A stretch of DNA of 64,000 nt from Bilabrum cf. latius (GCA_965178125.1 OZ237766.1:372001-436000), one strand, 5' to 3'; counted from the stretch's first letter, positions 1-12,837 are shown. The notes: generated from the letters alone by a model not told the origin. A program made the numbers and translations.

Positions 1-2638
1 AGCATACCTGGCGAGCCAGATGAGCTCTTTGTCACGGCTATTGCACAGCCAAGCTCAGGGTAATCTACAGCTGGTTCGAAATGGGAAGGTATGCCGTTTT
101 GCTCAGCCCAGGTATTCAGAGCCGCATTGCGATCTGTGCTAATGCCACTAAGCTGAACCACTTGTGGAGGTGATGCCGCTGCACCGCTCGACCTTACCAC
201 CCAGACCCGTGGCTTAGCCTCCACCGACGACTTCATCCATTGAATCCACGGTACGTCCGGGATAAGGAGGCGATGGGTATCCAACACCATGCGCTCTCCA
301 CTTGGTAGCTGGTGTATCTCCACGTCAAACGGAAGGTGAAACTCAGTAGGCTTTGGCATCAGGTGTGGCTGGATCAACGACCCGGATCCAGCCTACAAGC
401 CATCCATTTTTGTTGGCTATGCATTATGCCGTATACCCCGTGAGCTAGGCTATGTCCGCAGGTCTACTTTGCCATTCTACACAACCTAAAAGGCTTGCCT
501 TGCCAGCTCCTACTGATTGCCTGTCAGTTTAGATGTTGCCTAGTTTTCAAAGTACTCCACGCTTGGGTTGCAAGCTGCTTTCACAGCCTCCAAAACTGAA
601 ACCTCCATGCTACCTCCCGGGAAATCAAGCACGGACGCTTGTGGATCCTCGCCGAATGTCCCTGAACCGTCATGGCAACCTTCATCGTGAGCATCTGTTG
701 CGGGGGGGTACGAATGACATACAAGTGCTTTACACATCAACAACCCCGGTGAAAGATAAAAATGCTTAGCCAGCGGCTTCACGACGTCTTCCAACTGTTC
801 ATCGTCCCAATGAATAGATTTCATACTATCCGCTGAGCCAACGCGCATTGTAGTGGAATTGACAGAAGCTTTGAACTCTTCTGTAAAACCGCCCTTTTGC
901 TCTGCCTCGTCATACTTTTTGCAGCCGCGAACATCAATGCGAGCAAATGCCTGCACGCGGATGGTGCAATAGCCACCACTTTTCAAGGCAACACGAATGT
1001 CAACGCACTCAAGCAGTGGTGTTGACACGTGTACGCTGTCCATAGCATGAACCCAACGACTTGCTGAAGCCTCCCGTTTTGCTGCTTTGGCTGCCATGCG
1101 GGAGCTACCATATATGCTCTCTTGGTCGAATGCAAATTTCAGGAAGAGCCCCAGGCGCTCATGCACAGCCTTGATGCCCCCAGCACTGCCACCAGCATTC
1201 ACGAAAATGATCCCTAACGCTTCTTGTATTCTCTTTCTGTCTAAATCAGTGAATCCAACAGGGCCAAGCGACGAGTTTTCATTGCTCCATTTCATTTGTA
1301 AAGGTGGAAGCCGCTTTGGATCAAGCGCAATGTGCACATCGTTACTGAAGCGGCTCCCAATTCCCCGGAGCAGCGATGTCCGCTCTGCAACCTAATACGG
1401 ATACAAAGCTACAATACGCTTGGCAGCTTCAAAGGCGGGCTGACGACCCCCACTTTCGACACTCTCTAAGCCAACGGTAGCCGCTCCACTTAAATAGTCG
1501 GAATCGCCACCATAGGGGGTCCTAGCCTGGTAGGCCGCTTCGGATGCATGGATATCCCCGCCACTGGAAGGATCGTCATTTCCAGCGCCAGATGCAGGGT
1601 GATCTTGACGCGATCTCCCTGCAGGTACAGTACCTGCTTCGGCTTGTGAGGTCTCCATATCGGGCGTCCCTGAACGTCCGCTGCAATGATGAGGTGACGT
1701 CGTGCAACTAATACCAGCATCAGTGGCCCCTGCCAGTGATGCTGGCTAGCTGCATTCAGATGACACGGCGGTGCTAGTCCTCGAAGCCCCGGTAGTGATT
1801 GAGGGCTCCACAACCCTAGCAGCTTGCTCCGACGTCGCATCGTCATCATTAACCGGTGCTGCCGTTGGTAGCCCCCCGGAGACTGCGCCAGACAACATGA
1901 CCTCAGTAGCTGGCAGCATCTCGCCGTGCGGTGGCAACACGTAAGCATTGCTGTTCTGCTAGCTAGGCGTGCAGGTCGATTCAACCGTGCTAGACTCAGC
2001 CTTGTGGGCCTCATGCAATTGTTCTTGGCCTATGACTGACATCGGCGTCCCGGTAGTACTTGGTGTTGCCATCGAAGCTGAATCGAAATCGACTGCAGCA
2101 GTACCCGGTGTTGGATCTGCAGAGTGGGCCGAATCGGCTCGTTGCATTGGGGATCGCACCATCGATGACATTGCGGCTGCTCGGCTCGCTACTGATGAAC
2201 TTTTCCGGGATGCTGCATATAATTGAGACGATGCTGGTGAAATGGTGAAGCTTGTATTCTCGACATCACGTCGTGGTGTTGGCCAACGCCATTTGAAGTT
2301 CTAAAAGATGCAACCAGACCTTTCTCACCTTGCTATTCGATGCTCGCTTGGCATTTAGCCTCGTTTGGGTCTGCCTGGCTCCCCGGCCCAGCTTGAGCTG
2401 TCAGTAGTGCAGCATGTCCACCACTGCTTGCCGATTGCAAGGTGTCGGCTGCTTGAATTCTGCCTCCTTCACCCGGTGGCTGCTACTCTGCGAGCATGAC
2501 AAGCAACATGTATACTAAAACTGCTTTGCTAATTTCAATTGGATCGCTCGCCGGTGGGTATCGGGACAAGCACGAAAAAGTACAGAAAAAGAAATGCAGT
2601 CTAGTAGTACTATGCCTACGACCTTCAACTGAAGCCAT
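1..2638 (-). CDS. Clu-domain-like protein, 3' end beyond window
   Basis: With TAG read as sense, the reverse frame is open from about 2212 to the window edge. It passes about a dozen TAG codons, seven of them packed into 360-542. The N-terminal part is Ser/Thr/Ala-rich and low in complexity. The middle (about 1340 to 700) holds RVGSADSMKSIHWDDEQL, and the 3' part holds EIHQLPSGERMVLDTHRLL. These resemble the 'YGS-D-G-K-T' and 'LD-x-x-R-L-x-P-P' stretches of CLU (clustered mitochondria) family proteins, but the match is from memory and weak. The 5' end is unresolved. A likely exon runs 2487-2329, after a CGCAG acceptor. An intron 2328-2213 is phase-compatible, and an ATG at 2638 could start a tiny first exon. 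Confidence 0.45.
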
Positions 2639-3312
2639 TGCTCACATTCCCTGTCCACCTTTTTTGAGTCCATGAGTGTTGAAGTGTGCTTTATATACTC
2701 AAAAGCAACAAGATAGTCGGGGTAAAGTCGTCTCTAGAGAAATCCTTGGATGCTTGCAAGCGAGGCAGTATTTCACCTATCAAACCACGCCAATGTATCC
2801 GCAGTCGCGGACTTGTATGCTTTTGATTGCGTATTATCAATTGCGTCCTTATATATAGCCGCTACTCTGCTTAATTAGGCTGATTTTGTGGCAGGAAAAT
2901 ATGTGTGGCTTGATCTTTCGATCGGAGTAGCACACTTGTGGTTGAGGCACTCATTTTGCCATCTAGATTTCTGCTGGATATCACCGCACAGCAATAAAGT
3001 CTGCATGCTGTACAAAGAGTAGCTATGTATATCACTGCGAAGCAGGCCCACTAGCAGGCATAGGGGTTACCTATCGCCATTTACGATTCAACTTAAAAGG
3101 TGCCCCAGTGGGACGATGCTAGCTTCGAAAGTGCAAAGAGGTCGTACAATCCCGAGAGAAATCGAGGTGGAAAGGTTGAACAGATCAGCAAGCCTACACG
3201 ACAGGTTTCGCAAGCTGCACTACCACTCTGCTGTGCTATTGCGCTGCTTGCAGTCCATCAACGTCCGCGATATCTTCGTGTTTGACTTCATTCGGATCAG
3301 CCTCACCCTAAA
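2639..3312. other. Intergenic, no gene seen
   Basis: A lower-GC stretch with only short, unconvincing frames. It includes the AT-rich segment near 2850-2900, which could serve as promoter or terminator DNA for the flanking genes. I see no RNA gene. Confidence 0.5.
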
Positions 3313-4443
3313 TTAGTACGTAGAGCTACTACTACAGCTGAACTAGGCACCATTATCAATTTGGTGCTTCACTAGCAGCGTAGCTCCCGCCGCCAACACC
3401 TACTACTAGCACTCCACCTAACCGCAAGCTCCTGCCGTGACCATTCCCTGTGCACCGCGTGCGCCCATCTCTTTCAGCAGCTCATACACCATAGTCTAAA
3501 GGCTGATTGTGATAGCTGCAGTCTGCATGGCGAGCAACATGGCGATATCCCGAGCCCAGGACCTGACTTGGGCATCCATTGACTTGCTCCCTTTCCCGAG
3601 CCGCTTTCGCTTAATGTGTGCAAGTAGCGTGCGGGCACTCATGGCTTCATCTCCAATGGTGTCTGACGGCTGTATCACGGAATTCCCAAAGATCAACGGG
3701 TTCCCTGCTTGCGCCTGTGAGGATTCGACCAGCCAGCCACCGGTGCGCAGGCAGCTCTAGGTGAACCTCTTTGTGCTATTGGAATGCCACCCTGAGCCTG
3801 TGAGGATTCGACCAGCCAGCCACCGGTGCGCAGGCAGCTCTAGGTGAACCTCTTTGTGCTATTGGAATGCCACCCTGAGCCTGTGAGGATTCGACCAGCC
3901 AGCCACCGGTGCGCAGGCAGCTCTAGGTGAACCTCTTTGTGCTATTGGAATGCCACCCTGAGCCAGGACACGTCATCATGGTAGTCCCAGTCAGCGGGTT
4001 TCACAGGTCCAGTGCCCCCCTCCCACCCCCCCGCCCCCCCCCCCCCCCTCACGAGCTCTCGTCTTGTACCTGTGGGGTACGGGTCGGTGCAGAGGTTTCG
4101 GAGGTGAAATGCAGCATGCCAGTCTGCTTATATAGATGCTAGTACATCGGTTAGTGCGGCAAGAGATGGCAGGCCACTAAAACTAGGTAAGCGGCTGTGG
4201 CTGGGCGAGCTGGTAGGTGGGCGGCGACATGTCCAGATGATCATCCAATGATGACGAGGTGAAGGATGATCCCTCGGGGGCGGCAAGGCTGGGCGTGCAT
4301 GGCGAGCGCACGAAGCCACGGGAGGATATGCCAGAAGGGAAGAAATGGCCTCTTGAATGGAAGCCGCGAGCCGAACCTTCATCCATTCGTCGGTTTAGCG
4401 CAAGACACTTCCGGTTTTCATGTTGCAGCTTGGGTTGAACCAA
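3313..4443 (-). CDS. Hypothetical protein, splicing unresolved
   Basis: Two reverse-strand coding segments probably belong to one gene. The 5' segment (4443 to about 4180) starts MVQPKLQHENRK and is Ser/Pro-rich. The 3' segment (about 3720 to 3313) contains a Lys/Arg-rich helix (HIKRKRLGKGSKSM), reads through five or more TAG codons, three of them consecutive, and ends at TAA. Between them lie an 83-bp tandem repeat and a poly-G/C run, and the frame changes, so at least one intron must be present. The start is 71 bp from the divergently transcribed armadillo gene. No family is recognised. Confidence 0.35.
3714..3965. repeat. 83-bp tandem repeat, three copies
   Basis: Three head-to-tail copies with period 83 bp (starts near 3714, 3797, 3880), nearly identical. 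83 is not a multiple of three, yet on the reverse strand the unit has no TAA or TGA in any frame, only TAG. Under the TAG-sense code the whole array is therefore translatable with a rotating frame. Confidence 0.9.
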
Positions 4444-4514
4444 TGGGTTCTAGACAGAATAACGGAATCAGGATGATACCAGCCATGATAACTCAAGAAG
4501 CATAAGGTTATCAT

Positions 4515-6881
4515 ATGGACGAACTGTGTGGCGCCTTTCGTCGCTTGTCGATGCGGCCCACCGATGATTCGCTTCAAAGCAAGGCATGGTAGCTTGCTGA
4601 GGAGTTTGGCCGTGATGGTTCAGGAGCATCGAATGCATCATCAAATACCATACATCACAAAGCAAAGAGACTTCATGACATAGTTGTCGTGTTGCTAGAT
4701 GACACCCCAAGACTTTCTGACAGAAAGGTCGAGGTGATACTGAACTGCTTGAAAATTGCGATGCGAAGCCCAGCGAACCGTATCGTAGTAGACCCAGAGG
4801 CAATTGAATCTCTGGTTCGGTAGTCACAGGCTAGTGGGGGCTCCATGGTGGTGGAGAATGGCGGAACAGGTGCAGCAGGCAGTGCGTTGGTCGGTGCAAC
4901 AGCAGCCATGCTCAAAGCGGTCGGTATGGTGCTACTGGACCGGAGGCGTGATGTGCTGGTCAAGGCGACTGCCTGCAACGTTATGTAAGTACTAGTACTA
5001 AATTTGGCTGACGTCTTGTAATTTGGTGTTTACGCGGGTTTGGGGGGCGATTATTTGAGCGGTGTGCCCGAGCCGAGGTCGCAAGGCGTGCCAGTGGTCG
5101 CAACATGTGACCAGAAGACAATGCAGTCTTTTGGCCAGGCTCTAATTTTGCCAATCCTAGCAAGTTGACTTCCGCCCATCCCAGTTGATTATTTCTGTGC
5201 TTTTCACCCACCCACCCGAACCCATCCCATGCCCCCACCCGAACCCATCCCATGCCCCCACCCGAACCCATCCCATGCCCCCACACGCAGATTGAACCTG
5301 TGCTTCCATCCCCCATCTGTTGAGCCAGTTGCCCGAGCCGGGATTCCAGTGATCATCGTGGAATTGTTGACCAAGGAACTCTCGAGGAACGTTCTATCGT
5401 ACCCCAAATAGACCTAGAGAGGCGGCCCTGGTGCATCACCCGGCGAGGGATGCCCCACATATGTTCCGCAGAAGATCGGATCAGGTGGCGCCGCGCTGGT
5501 CGCAAGTGCATGCGCTGCCCTGCAGAGCATCTGCTTTGCCAACGCCGGGCGGGTGTGTCTTCGCGGAACTGGCGCCGCGCAATCCCTGGCTCTGACCATT
5601 CTGTGGTGCCTGCGGGGCGACTGGAAACTGGCCGCCGGGGATGGTGAAACCGGAACTAGCGCACCATCACCACCAGTGGCGTCGGGCAAGGGCGCCGGGA
5701 GGAAGCTGGTGGCTGGGCACCCCCATGGGAGGAGGAGTGGTCCTTCGTTGGAAAGATCGACATCGGCCGGTTTTCTCGGAGCAGCAGGGACCCCGGCTCT
5801 GGCGGGGGGCAGCACTTAGACCACCAGCACCAAAATGCGCGGCGCCTCTGGTTCCGCAAAGGATTACGCAGACCCGACTGCGAGTGCAATGGGGAGCGAA
5901 TAGGCGCCGATTGAGCCTCAAAGCGATGTCAATCCGCCGGTGGACTGGGAGGCTGTGAAGCAAGATCCAAGCAGATATCGCACGTTAGCCCGGGCAGCAG
6001 GTGCTTTGCACAACCTCACAGGCGATCTTTAGGTGGCAAAATAGGCTTGCTCCGACAGCATTCTACCTGGTAAATCTCTAAGAACCGACATCAAGTCGAC
6101 CGTGGTGGCAGCGGCAGCGGCAGCGGCGGCATAGGGCGAAAGGGTGGTTCCACCTGCACCTTTATCATCGGCCTCGCCGGGTGCAGGCAGATCTAGGGCG
6201 GGCGATGGTGACCCGGCGGGCGATGGTGACCCGGCGGGCCACCAGCACTACGCTACAGCTCTGCTTCCGGTTTTGATTGAGCTGCTGCACGCTCCGTCGG
6301 CCGAGCTGGCCGGTGCTGGTGCCGGGATTGCTTAGAACCTTGCTAGGTGTGACGAGGGCAGGGCGCTGGTAGCTGGGAGTGACCAGGTGCTGATGGGGCT
6401 GAGTCAGCTGCTGATGGCTGGAGGTGGGGATGGGGCAGGAGCTGATGGTGCAGCGCACGGTGGTGCAGGTGATGGGTCGGAATCCATTGGATGCGCAAAG
6501 GCGGCCGCAGCGGCGCTGTACAACGTGATGGCACCGAGCATGCCAGCGGAGGGTGCATCGCATGATGGATCAGATGCAGTTGATATCAAGCGTGCTGCGG
6601 GGGCTGTGGGCGAACCTGCGGCAGCTGGTGGCAGACCCAGCGCGAGGTGCTCCACCACTTCCCCTTTCGCAGATTCGACGGAAGACAAGGAGTAGGCCAG
6701 AAGTGATGATTAGGGAACAACGAGCTCTAGGAGACAGCTCCGATCGTTTCTGGGCTCATGTCTTGCGTTGGGAGTCGTAGCCGGTGCCCATGTCTCCACT
6801 GGTGTGAGGAGTGGGGAGGCTGGGGCGGCGCTTCGGGCACCTGTGTGCGGCGCCGACACTAGCGACGGGGAGAGGGGGTGA
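4515..6881 (+). CDS. Armadillo-repeat protein, two exons
   Basis: Model: exons 4515-4984 and 5291-6881 (686 aa), ending in TGA. The start MDELCGAF is the first ATG of the open frame. The intron has a GTAAGT donor and an ACGCAG acceptor. Joining the exons restores a clean armadillo helix pair, NVILNLCFHPPSVEPVARAG followed by IPVIIVELL. Further ARM-like units are AGALHNLTGDL (about 6010) and LPVLIELLHAP...ALVAGSDQVLMGLSQLLM (about 6265-6420). Ala/Gly-rich linkers separate them. About ten TAG codons are read through. ARM proteins are usually binding scaffolds; the partner is unknown. The last ~300 bases have a competing open frame, so the C terminus is less certain. Confidence 0.7.
4985..5290 (+). 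other. Intron of the armadillo gene with a 23-bp tandem repeat
   Basis: GTAAGT donor, ACACGCAG acceptor, 306 bp, phase 2. Near its 3' end, 5209-5285 holds three copies of a 23-bp C-rich unit (CCCACCCGAACCCATCCCAT core). It is the longest of the introns I could define. Confidence 0.75.
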
Positions 6882-6976
6882 TGAGCAAGGTGAAAGTGCG
6901 ATTTTGCTTCGGGCAACTGCAGGTACGTTCCTTTTGGTAAGTGTTTGTTCATTCTGTGCATTGCTTCTACATGCGA

Positions 6977-7972
6977 TCAATCGAACAAGCTGTACGCTGC
7001 TGCTGCCAGCCCCCACAGCCCAATATCCATGGCCTCCGCGCTCGGCTGGTCCTAGTCAACCGCATTCCGAGTCCAGAGCCCAGCCCACCTGCTGCCTTTC
7101 CCTTTATTCGTCCCGACTCTGGCCTTGGCACTGGCCCGGGCCTGGGTCTGTGCATTGCGCCTACCGAGTGAGCTGAAGTGGTCGCACCGAAATCCAGCGG
7201 CTTCCAGGTGCCTCTTGACCGCAGCCACATCAGCTGGGAATGGAGGCTAGGTGCAGCTCTTCAGGAGCTGGGTGGATTGTTCGGCAACGGACAGGCCTGT
7301 TCTATCGGTGGGTGGTCGCAGGACTACGGCGGGGTCGATGGTGGCAAGCAATTTCCCAATGCTCGGCTTCACCAATCGCGCCATCGCGTTGGCCCAATCT
7401 TCTCGGCGTGCTGGATCAACGGAGTTGAACAACGCATTATCTATTACTAGGTCGTACTGCTGCTGCATATCTGGATGCAAATCCCCCATAACATCCCCGT
7501 GCAAAAAGGATACCTTTGCGGCTGTGCACGCCTGAGCAAAACTCAAATCGCTATTCAAGCGATTCTTCGCGTCCGCTATGGCAACCTTGGATATATCAAT
7601 GCAATGGACATGACCAGTAAATGCATCAGAGCCGTTCCCCTGGGCTAATCTCTCAAGAACCGGCTAAAGTGCTGCACCATTGCCGCAACCATTGACGAGA
7701 ATACCTGAAGCTGAGGACGCCAAGTCCATCCAATCCGTATAGATATCATATTGATACCAATTGGGCGATTTTAACAAAGGTTCCGCCACGCGATCTTTCC
7801 AAATACTGTCCCAGTATAAGCCATCGAGCTCAACTGCAATTGCAGTCGTCGCTTTGCCAAGCCGCCTCCGGCTCGAGATTGACCCCTACAGACGCTTCGA
7901 GCACACATATGCATCATCGCTACCTTCTGTGCATAATTATCTGATCAACCCTTACAGGTAGCACACACACAT
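6977..7972 (-). CDS. SAM-dependent methyltransferase
   Basis: Class I (Rossmann) methyltransferase. Motif I is ILVNGCGNGAAL, then TAG, then PVLERLA. The acidic end of strand 2 is HVHCIDISKVAIADAK. Motif IV is YDLVIDNALFNSVD. A late strand/helix is AAVKRHLEAAGFRCDHF. The conserved N-terminal stretch LDGLYWDSIWKDRVAEPLLK precedes motif I. The 3' end is TGA at 6977-6979, 95 bp from the convergent armadillo gene. The N terminus is unresolved: the frame closes at TAA near 7950, and a short intron (GTATGT...CACAG) is likely, so the start given is approximate. The METTL-type subfamily and substrate are unknown. Confidence 0.65.
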
Positions 7973-8055
7973 ACCTTCGAATGTTGGCGGATTCGGAGCT
8001 GTGCCGAAAAAAATACATCAAGATTAGATCATGGGTGCACAGTTCAGCTTAAGGC

Positions 8056-9382
8056 ATGGCAGCAGTCGCCGGTAGCTCCGAAGCAAGCAGCGATCCAACT
8101 TCACAATCATACGTCCCGCGAACGAAGGGTGGTCCGGGCTGGCGGCCGACTGCAAAGGACCTTGAAGCATTCAACGAAGCTGGATTTCTCATCGTCGAGG
8201 GCCTGCTCACCGACGATGAAACAGCTCGACTTACCCGCGATTGCGAACGTAAAGATGGTATTCGCCAGTATGCGTTCGAAAAGAACGACGGAGCCGAGCT
8301 TAAATCCAAGATGGCCCTCTGGAACATTCCAGGTACGGACCTCACGGGCCACTGCGGCAGCTGCGTGCGCGTTGCTGAGCCCATGGATGCGTTCCTCGGC
8401 GGAAAAGTATACATGTACCACACGAAGCTTATCATGAAAGAGGCGAAAACGGGTGGCCAGTTCGCTCCCCACCAAGATCGAGGCTACTGTGAGGTGCTGT
8501 GACGCGCAGTGCAACTGCAGCTGCCAAGCCACTGCTCCCTGGCATTTGCCCAAGAATCGCGTTACCAACATGTATATTTGCATTCAGTTAGGGTTACGCC
8601 TGCTGTGTTATGCGCATAGGATCGCTGGGTCGCGCGCTCGTTCGCCCGATTCCGTGTGCAGATCTTCTGGCCCACCCGATTCCGGTAGCAACTGTGCTCG
8701 CTCTCCCCCCCCCCCCTCCCCATTGGTATCACGCTCGCTCTTGATTGACTTTTCCAGCGCAGGGATGAATAACGGCATGCTTCGGCCACACGCAGCAACC
8801 GTCATGATCGCATTGGACAAGGCAGACGCAGGCAACGGCTGCCTGCAGGTCTGGCCCAAGTCCCACAAGTGCGGGGTGCTGCCCCACGGCCTGGTCGGGG
8901 AACAAACTGGAGCGAGCAAGGAGCACGTGGAAGCACTCGCTCGAGACTATGCGAGAGTTGACGTGCTTCTGAACCCAGGCGACGCTTGTTTCTTTCACTG
9001 TGACCTCATGCACGTCAGCTAGCAGAACACGAGCGACAGGAGAAGGTGGTGCTTTCTGGTGTCTTTCAACCGGATGGACAACTCACCCGTGTGGACGCAC
9101 CACCACCCCATGGCATACGAAATGCCGAGGACGGAGGATGACGCCTTCTCAAAAGTGCCCGAGGGGCTGCCCGTTGACCCCGCCGTGAAAGACTTCATGG
9201 TCCCTGTGACGAGCATCAAGGATGGTAAGAGCGTGGCGGTGGCAGAGCAGTGGAAGGCAAGGGGCTCCACCAGCAGCGGGTAGATGATGGGGACCACGGC
9301 GGCGGCGGCTCGGGGGGCACTGGAGGGGAAGGCTGCGGGTGGTGTGATGAGTGCAAGCGAAGAGGAGAGCAAAGTGGGGTGA
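8056..9382 (+). CDS. Phytanoyl-CoA dioxygenase (PhyH) family oxygenase
   Basis: Exons 8056-8488 and 8763-9382, 350 aa, TGA stop. The Fe(II)/2-oxoglutarate site is visible: HQD near residue 137 gives the first His and Asp, and FFHCDLMHVS gives the distal His. RRRW shortly after would bind 2-oxoglutarate. Splicing rebuilds the family motif Y-W-M-N-N-G-M-L across the junction, with Trp split TAC T|GG, which fixes both splice sites (GTGAGG donor, GCGCAG acceptor). ALDKADAGNGCLQVWPKSHK is the typical PhyH core. One TAG directly follows the distal-His motif and one lies near the C terminus; stopping at the first would delete the 2-oxoglutarate arginine. The substrate cannot be told from sequence. 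Confidence 0.85.
8489..8762 (+). other. Intron of the PhyH gene
   Basis: 274 bp, phase 1, GTGAGG...CAGCGCAG. It contains a C-rich run at about 8705-8720. Boundaries are supported by restoration of the conserved HQD-x-G-Y-W motif. Confidence 0.85.
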
Positions 9383-9552
9383 GGCGATGAAGTCCGACTG
9401 GACGTGGATGGACTTCTTTTGGATGCCGCGATGCTATGCATGTCTACAAAGAAGCAGAGCGAACAACACAATCACCTTACTTCAACTCGAATTGATCGTT
9501 ATCGAGCGACTTGAGCGGCATGAGCCTATAGCGAGTTGAAGGATCGGATCAG

Positions 9553-12500
9553 ATGAAGTTCGGCCCGGGAGCCAATAAGTCTCCAGCCGTTGTTGGAGCA
9601 TTTGTTGGTATGCAGGCAAGCACTAGTATGGAGGAGGACAATTCTGGCCAAATTTACAAGTTTAATGAGCATGATCCGCTCGGCAGGATCGAAGAGGCCA
9701 TGGAAGAAGTGTACAGCGAAAAGCAGCCAATGTACGGCGTCGGGCCGTCTTGTTTTGCCCGCATCCGCAACAATGACGAGGTGGAGGAGGGAGACGGCGA
9801 CATTATTTTGGACATATTTGGACATGCCGATAATGTTGCCTCAAGGACGATCGGACTTCTGTTCATTTATTTCAGGGATGTCTGCCACGGCGTATCCTTC
9901 CAGTGTACGTTCGTACGAGGCGCAGTCCTCCATCTGAAGGATCCACTGGTGCACATGACAAACTTGAAGTCTATATGGGTACCTGCGGTATCTCTCCAGG
10001 AACTTTCGCTCCTGCTGGCGTCCTCCTTCGCGCAAAGCAAGTGCCTACGAGAGCTCTTCGTGCCTTTGCGCATGAAGTCCTCATCAGATCCCGGCTCCAA
10101 GCCCGAGAGCGACAGACGCCTCTCGCGAAGCATTTAGCTGGCGCTAACAAGGTGCCTTACGTTGCAGAGCGTCGGCTTCGTGGACGTGTCCTACGACATG
10201 GCACCCGTGATGCTTCGCGGCCTCGGCGCCGCGCTAGCCTCCGCCCGCAAAGCTCGCGAGTCCACCGTCACGGCGGGCACTGTGCCCCGCATCAACAAGA
10301 TTCAAATATCATAGAGCTTTCCCAGGCTTTCGGCCCCGCTGCTTCTAAGGCTGCTATGCCGCGAGGCGGAGCCGGAGAGGGTACACGAGCTGATTGTTGA
10401 CGGCGACTGCAGCCACTCGGGAGCCAGGTTATTTGCCGCCGGAATCATGGCAACCCTGAGGCCGACTGTGCTAGTCATGCGCCTCCGTGGCAAGCTGTCC
10501 GCCGCTGCTTGGCCGATCATCGAGACCGGCAGCCCTGCCGCCCGAGGCCTAGATGCTGCGAGGCTGGACCGGTTGCGGGACCCCGCGTCGGGAAGGGTGG
10601 ATCCGCTTGCCCTCGCAATCGCAACGAGGACGGACGGCCTGGAGGAGATAGAGCTGGACTCCGATGATCCTCACCTGGCACTGATGCTCGGGGCGCTGGA
10701 GGGCAAACGGCACCCGCTCATTGTCAGGATCAGGGGCACCACAAGCATGCTGGGGCCGGGCATTGCGCGACCAATGGCCCGTTTGCTGGAGCCTTCCAAC
10801 GGCGTGACCTCACTCATCATCCGCAGCCCGTGCTGCCCCGCCGTGGGACTGGCGATCGGAAGGGCATTGGCTGCCGGCGCCCCGCTGCAGACGCTTGAAG
10901 TGGCCGTGGTAGACGCCAGCCAGGTCGGCCCTGGCTCGGCCGAGAGGTGGTCAAGGGAGACAGTGCCGCATATCACCTCCAATCGTCTCGCAGCTGCTAA
11001 GCAGCAAGAGCTGCACGCGGCCAACAAAGCTATTGCGGAGGGGGCGGGTCTGCACGACCACCTCGAGGTGCTGCGGATGTACCCCCAGGACCTATCATGC
11101 GTCGAGGCTCTGGCCGGCAGCATCACAAGGACTGCCAGCTTGCAAGAGGTGGACATCCCTCCCCACGGGCTCTAGGCTAAAGACCTCCCCAGGATGTTAG
11201 AGCTTCTGGCAGGTGCCCTGAGCCGCAACTGGAGCGTAAAGAAGATCTTTGGGCTGGACCTGCTAGCGGCTGAGGACGATTCGACCGTGTTCGAAGGCGT
11301 GGTTCACCTGGCCAAGGCGGTTGCAGATCATCCGCGGATGCTGTCTGCCAGTTTTGTTCTTCCTCGGTCCAAGTCGCGCAAGGACAGAGCGAGGATCGAC
11401 GAGGCCCTGGACTGCCTTCTGTCGGGGCCAACCATAGCCTACTACCTCAGCCCAATGGCCCGGTTCACCGTACCCGACTGCAAGCGTGGCACATCAATAC
11501 GATCCACGTATTTAAGAATGCTCGAATCCGGGGGAGCAGACCATTCAAGGGACCAGTACTGCATCTGCATGGCACAGATGCAGCCGGGCGGCGCGGTCAA
11601 GAAGATGGTGGAGCCCTACATGGACCGTATGCAGGACAAGGGGCTTCCCACCGACAAGAACACTAGGGCGGCTGGTGGAGAACCTTCACGTGAGAAGCCG
11701 AAAGGGGCTGGTAGATCGAAGCGTGGTAAGAGACGGCGGGCGAGAGGCTCCAGAAGGATCCCTGCAGCAGTGGCGTTGGACCTTTCTGCTCCTGCTTCTG
11801 CTGGCTCTTCTTCGGCTGCTACTGCTACTGCTGCTGCGGCTGTGCGGGGGACGGGGCCGAGCAGCTTCAGTCCGATCGCGAGTGGGGACTGTGGTGATGG
11901 TGTTAGTGCTGCAGCTGAACATTTAGAGGCCGTGGCGGGTTGCTCCGTAGAAGCGGGTACAACGGCTGCTGCTGGTGGTGCTGGTGCAGGTCTCACTTCC
12001 GTCGATCCTGAAGCAGCTGGTGGCGCATCAACGATGAAGGACGCAAGCAAACCTGTAGTAGAAGGGGAAGTACCGGTTGCTGTCGCAGACGCGTTTTGCA
12101 TCCCGGGCGCATCGACGGAAGAGGTTGCAAAAATGCAGGAGCATATGGACTAGAGGAAGCACACAACTGACACGTACGAGGGGTGCCTCTTTGCAATGAT
12201 GCAAAGAAGTCTATCAGCGTGGATGCAGGGCGGCACGAGGCCCGAGCTCAAAACCGGCATCCGAATGATAGCCATGCTGCAGCTGATCTACTTGCGGGAG
12301 TCGGTCAGCGATGAATTTGCAATGTGGAAGCCTCTGCTTAGGGCACAGTCTATGCATGTGCGCGCGCTTGTAGCTAGGTACTGCCTCTAGTGCATTTCAC
12401 CCGCAGCAGAGGGCGGTTGCCTACCAGAGGGGATGTTGGATGACGTCGGGGTGGAGAGCGGCCTGTGTGCGCTGGTGGAGCAGATCATGGAGCTGTAGCC

Positions 12501-12801
12501 ATGCCCTAGGAAGGTGATATGGGACCCGGTCCGTGGGTTGGGGGTTGACCGGTGGGACGATAAGCCGCCGGTAGAGTTCTTCTAGGATTGCGAGCACGAG
12601 ACGGACCGGCACATTATGCGCATGTTGGCAGAGCACGGCTTGATGGATCGGCTGAGATGGCTGGCCGTGGAGGCAATAGAGGCGGGTGCGTGGCCCAGAT
12701 TCGTCAGGCGGTGGAAAGGGCTGCAAATGGCCGAGGGCTTCCTCAGGAGGGTGCAACTCATCAAATTCAGGATTGGGGCCAGGGCTCCCGCCACTGGATG
12801 A
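9553..12801 (+). CDS. Leucine-rich-repeat (RNI-like) protein
   Basis: One frame of 1,083 codons, open except for seven TAG codons, stopping at TGA 12799-12801. It contains degenerate ribonuclease-inhibitor-type LRRs: LALTRCLTLQSVGFVDVS, AARLDRLRDP...LEEIELDSDD, VTSLIIRSPC and LQTLEVAVVDASQ, and later MLELLAGALSRNWSVKKIFG. A Lys/Arg-rich stretch (about 11700-11760; RSKRGKRRRARGSRR) could be a nuclear or nucleic-acid-binding signal. An Ala/Gly/Thr linker follows, then a helical C-terminal domain (about 12110-12800). It lies 170 bp after the PhyH gene on the same strand. No specific function is assigned. Confidence 0.7.
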
Positions 12802-12837
12802 CGAGCGCCGCGTGATCCGGATGGATTCAAAAGTTGG

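Noticed and set aside
3714-3965. 83-bp unit as a tRNA-derived repeat (length and GGTCGAATCC word)
   Set aside because: The B box lacks one base and I could not pair an acceptor stem or find an A box.
5209-5285. Short tandem repeats as a CRISPR array
   Set aside because: The units are contiguous with no spacers and lie inside a eukaryotic intron.
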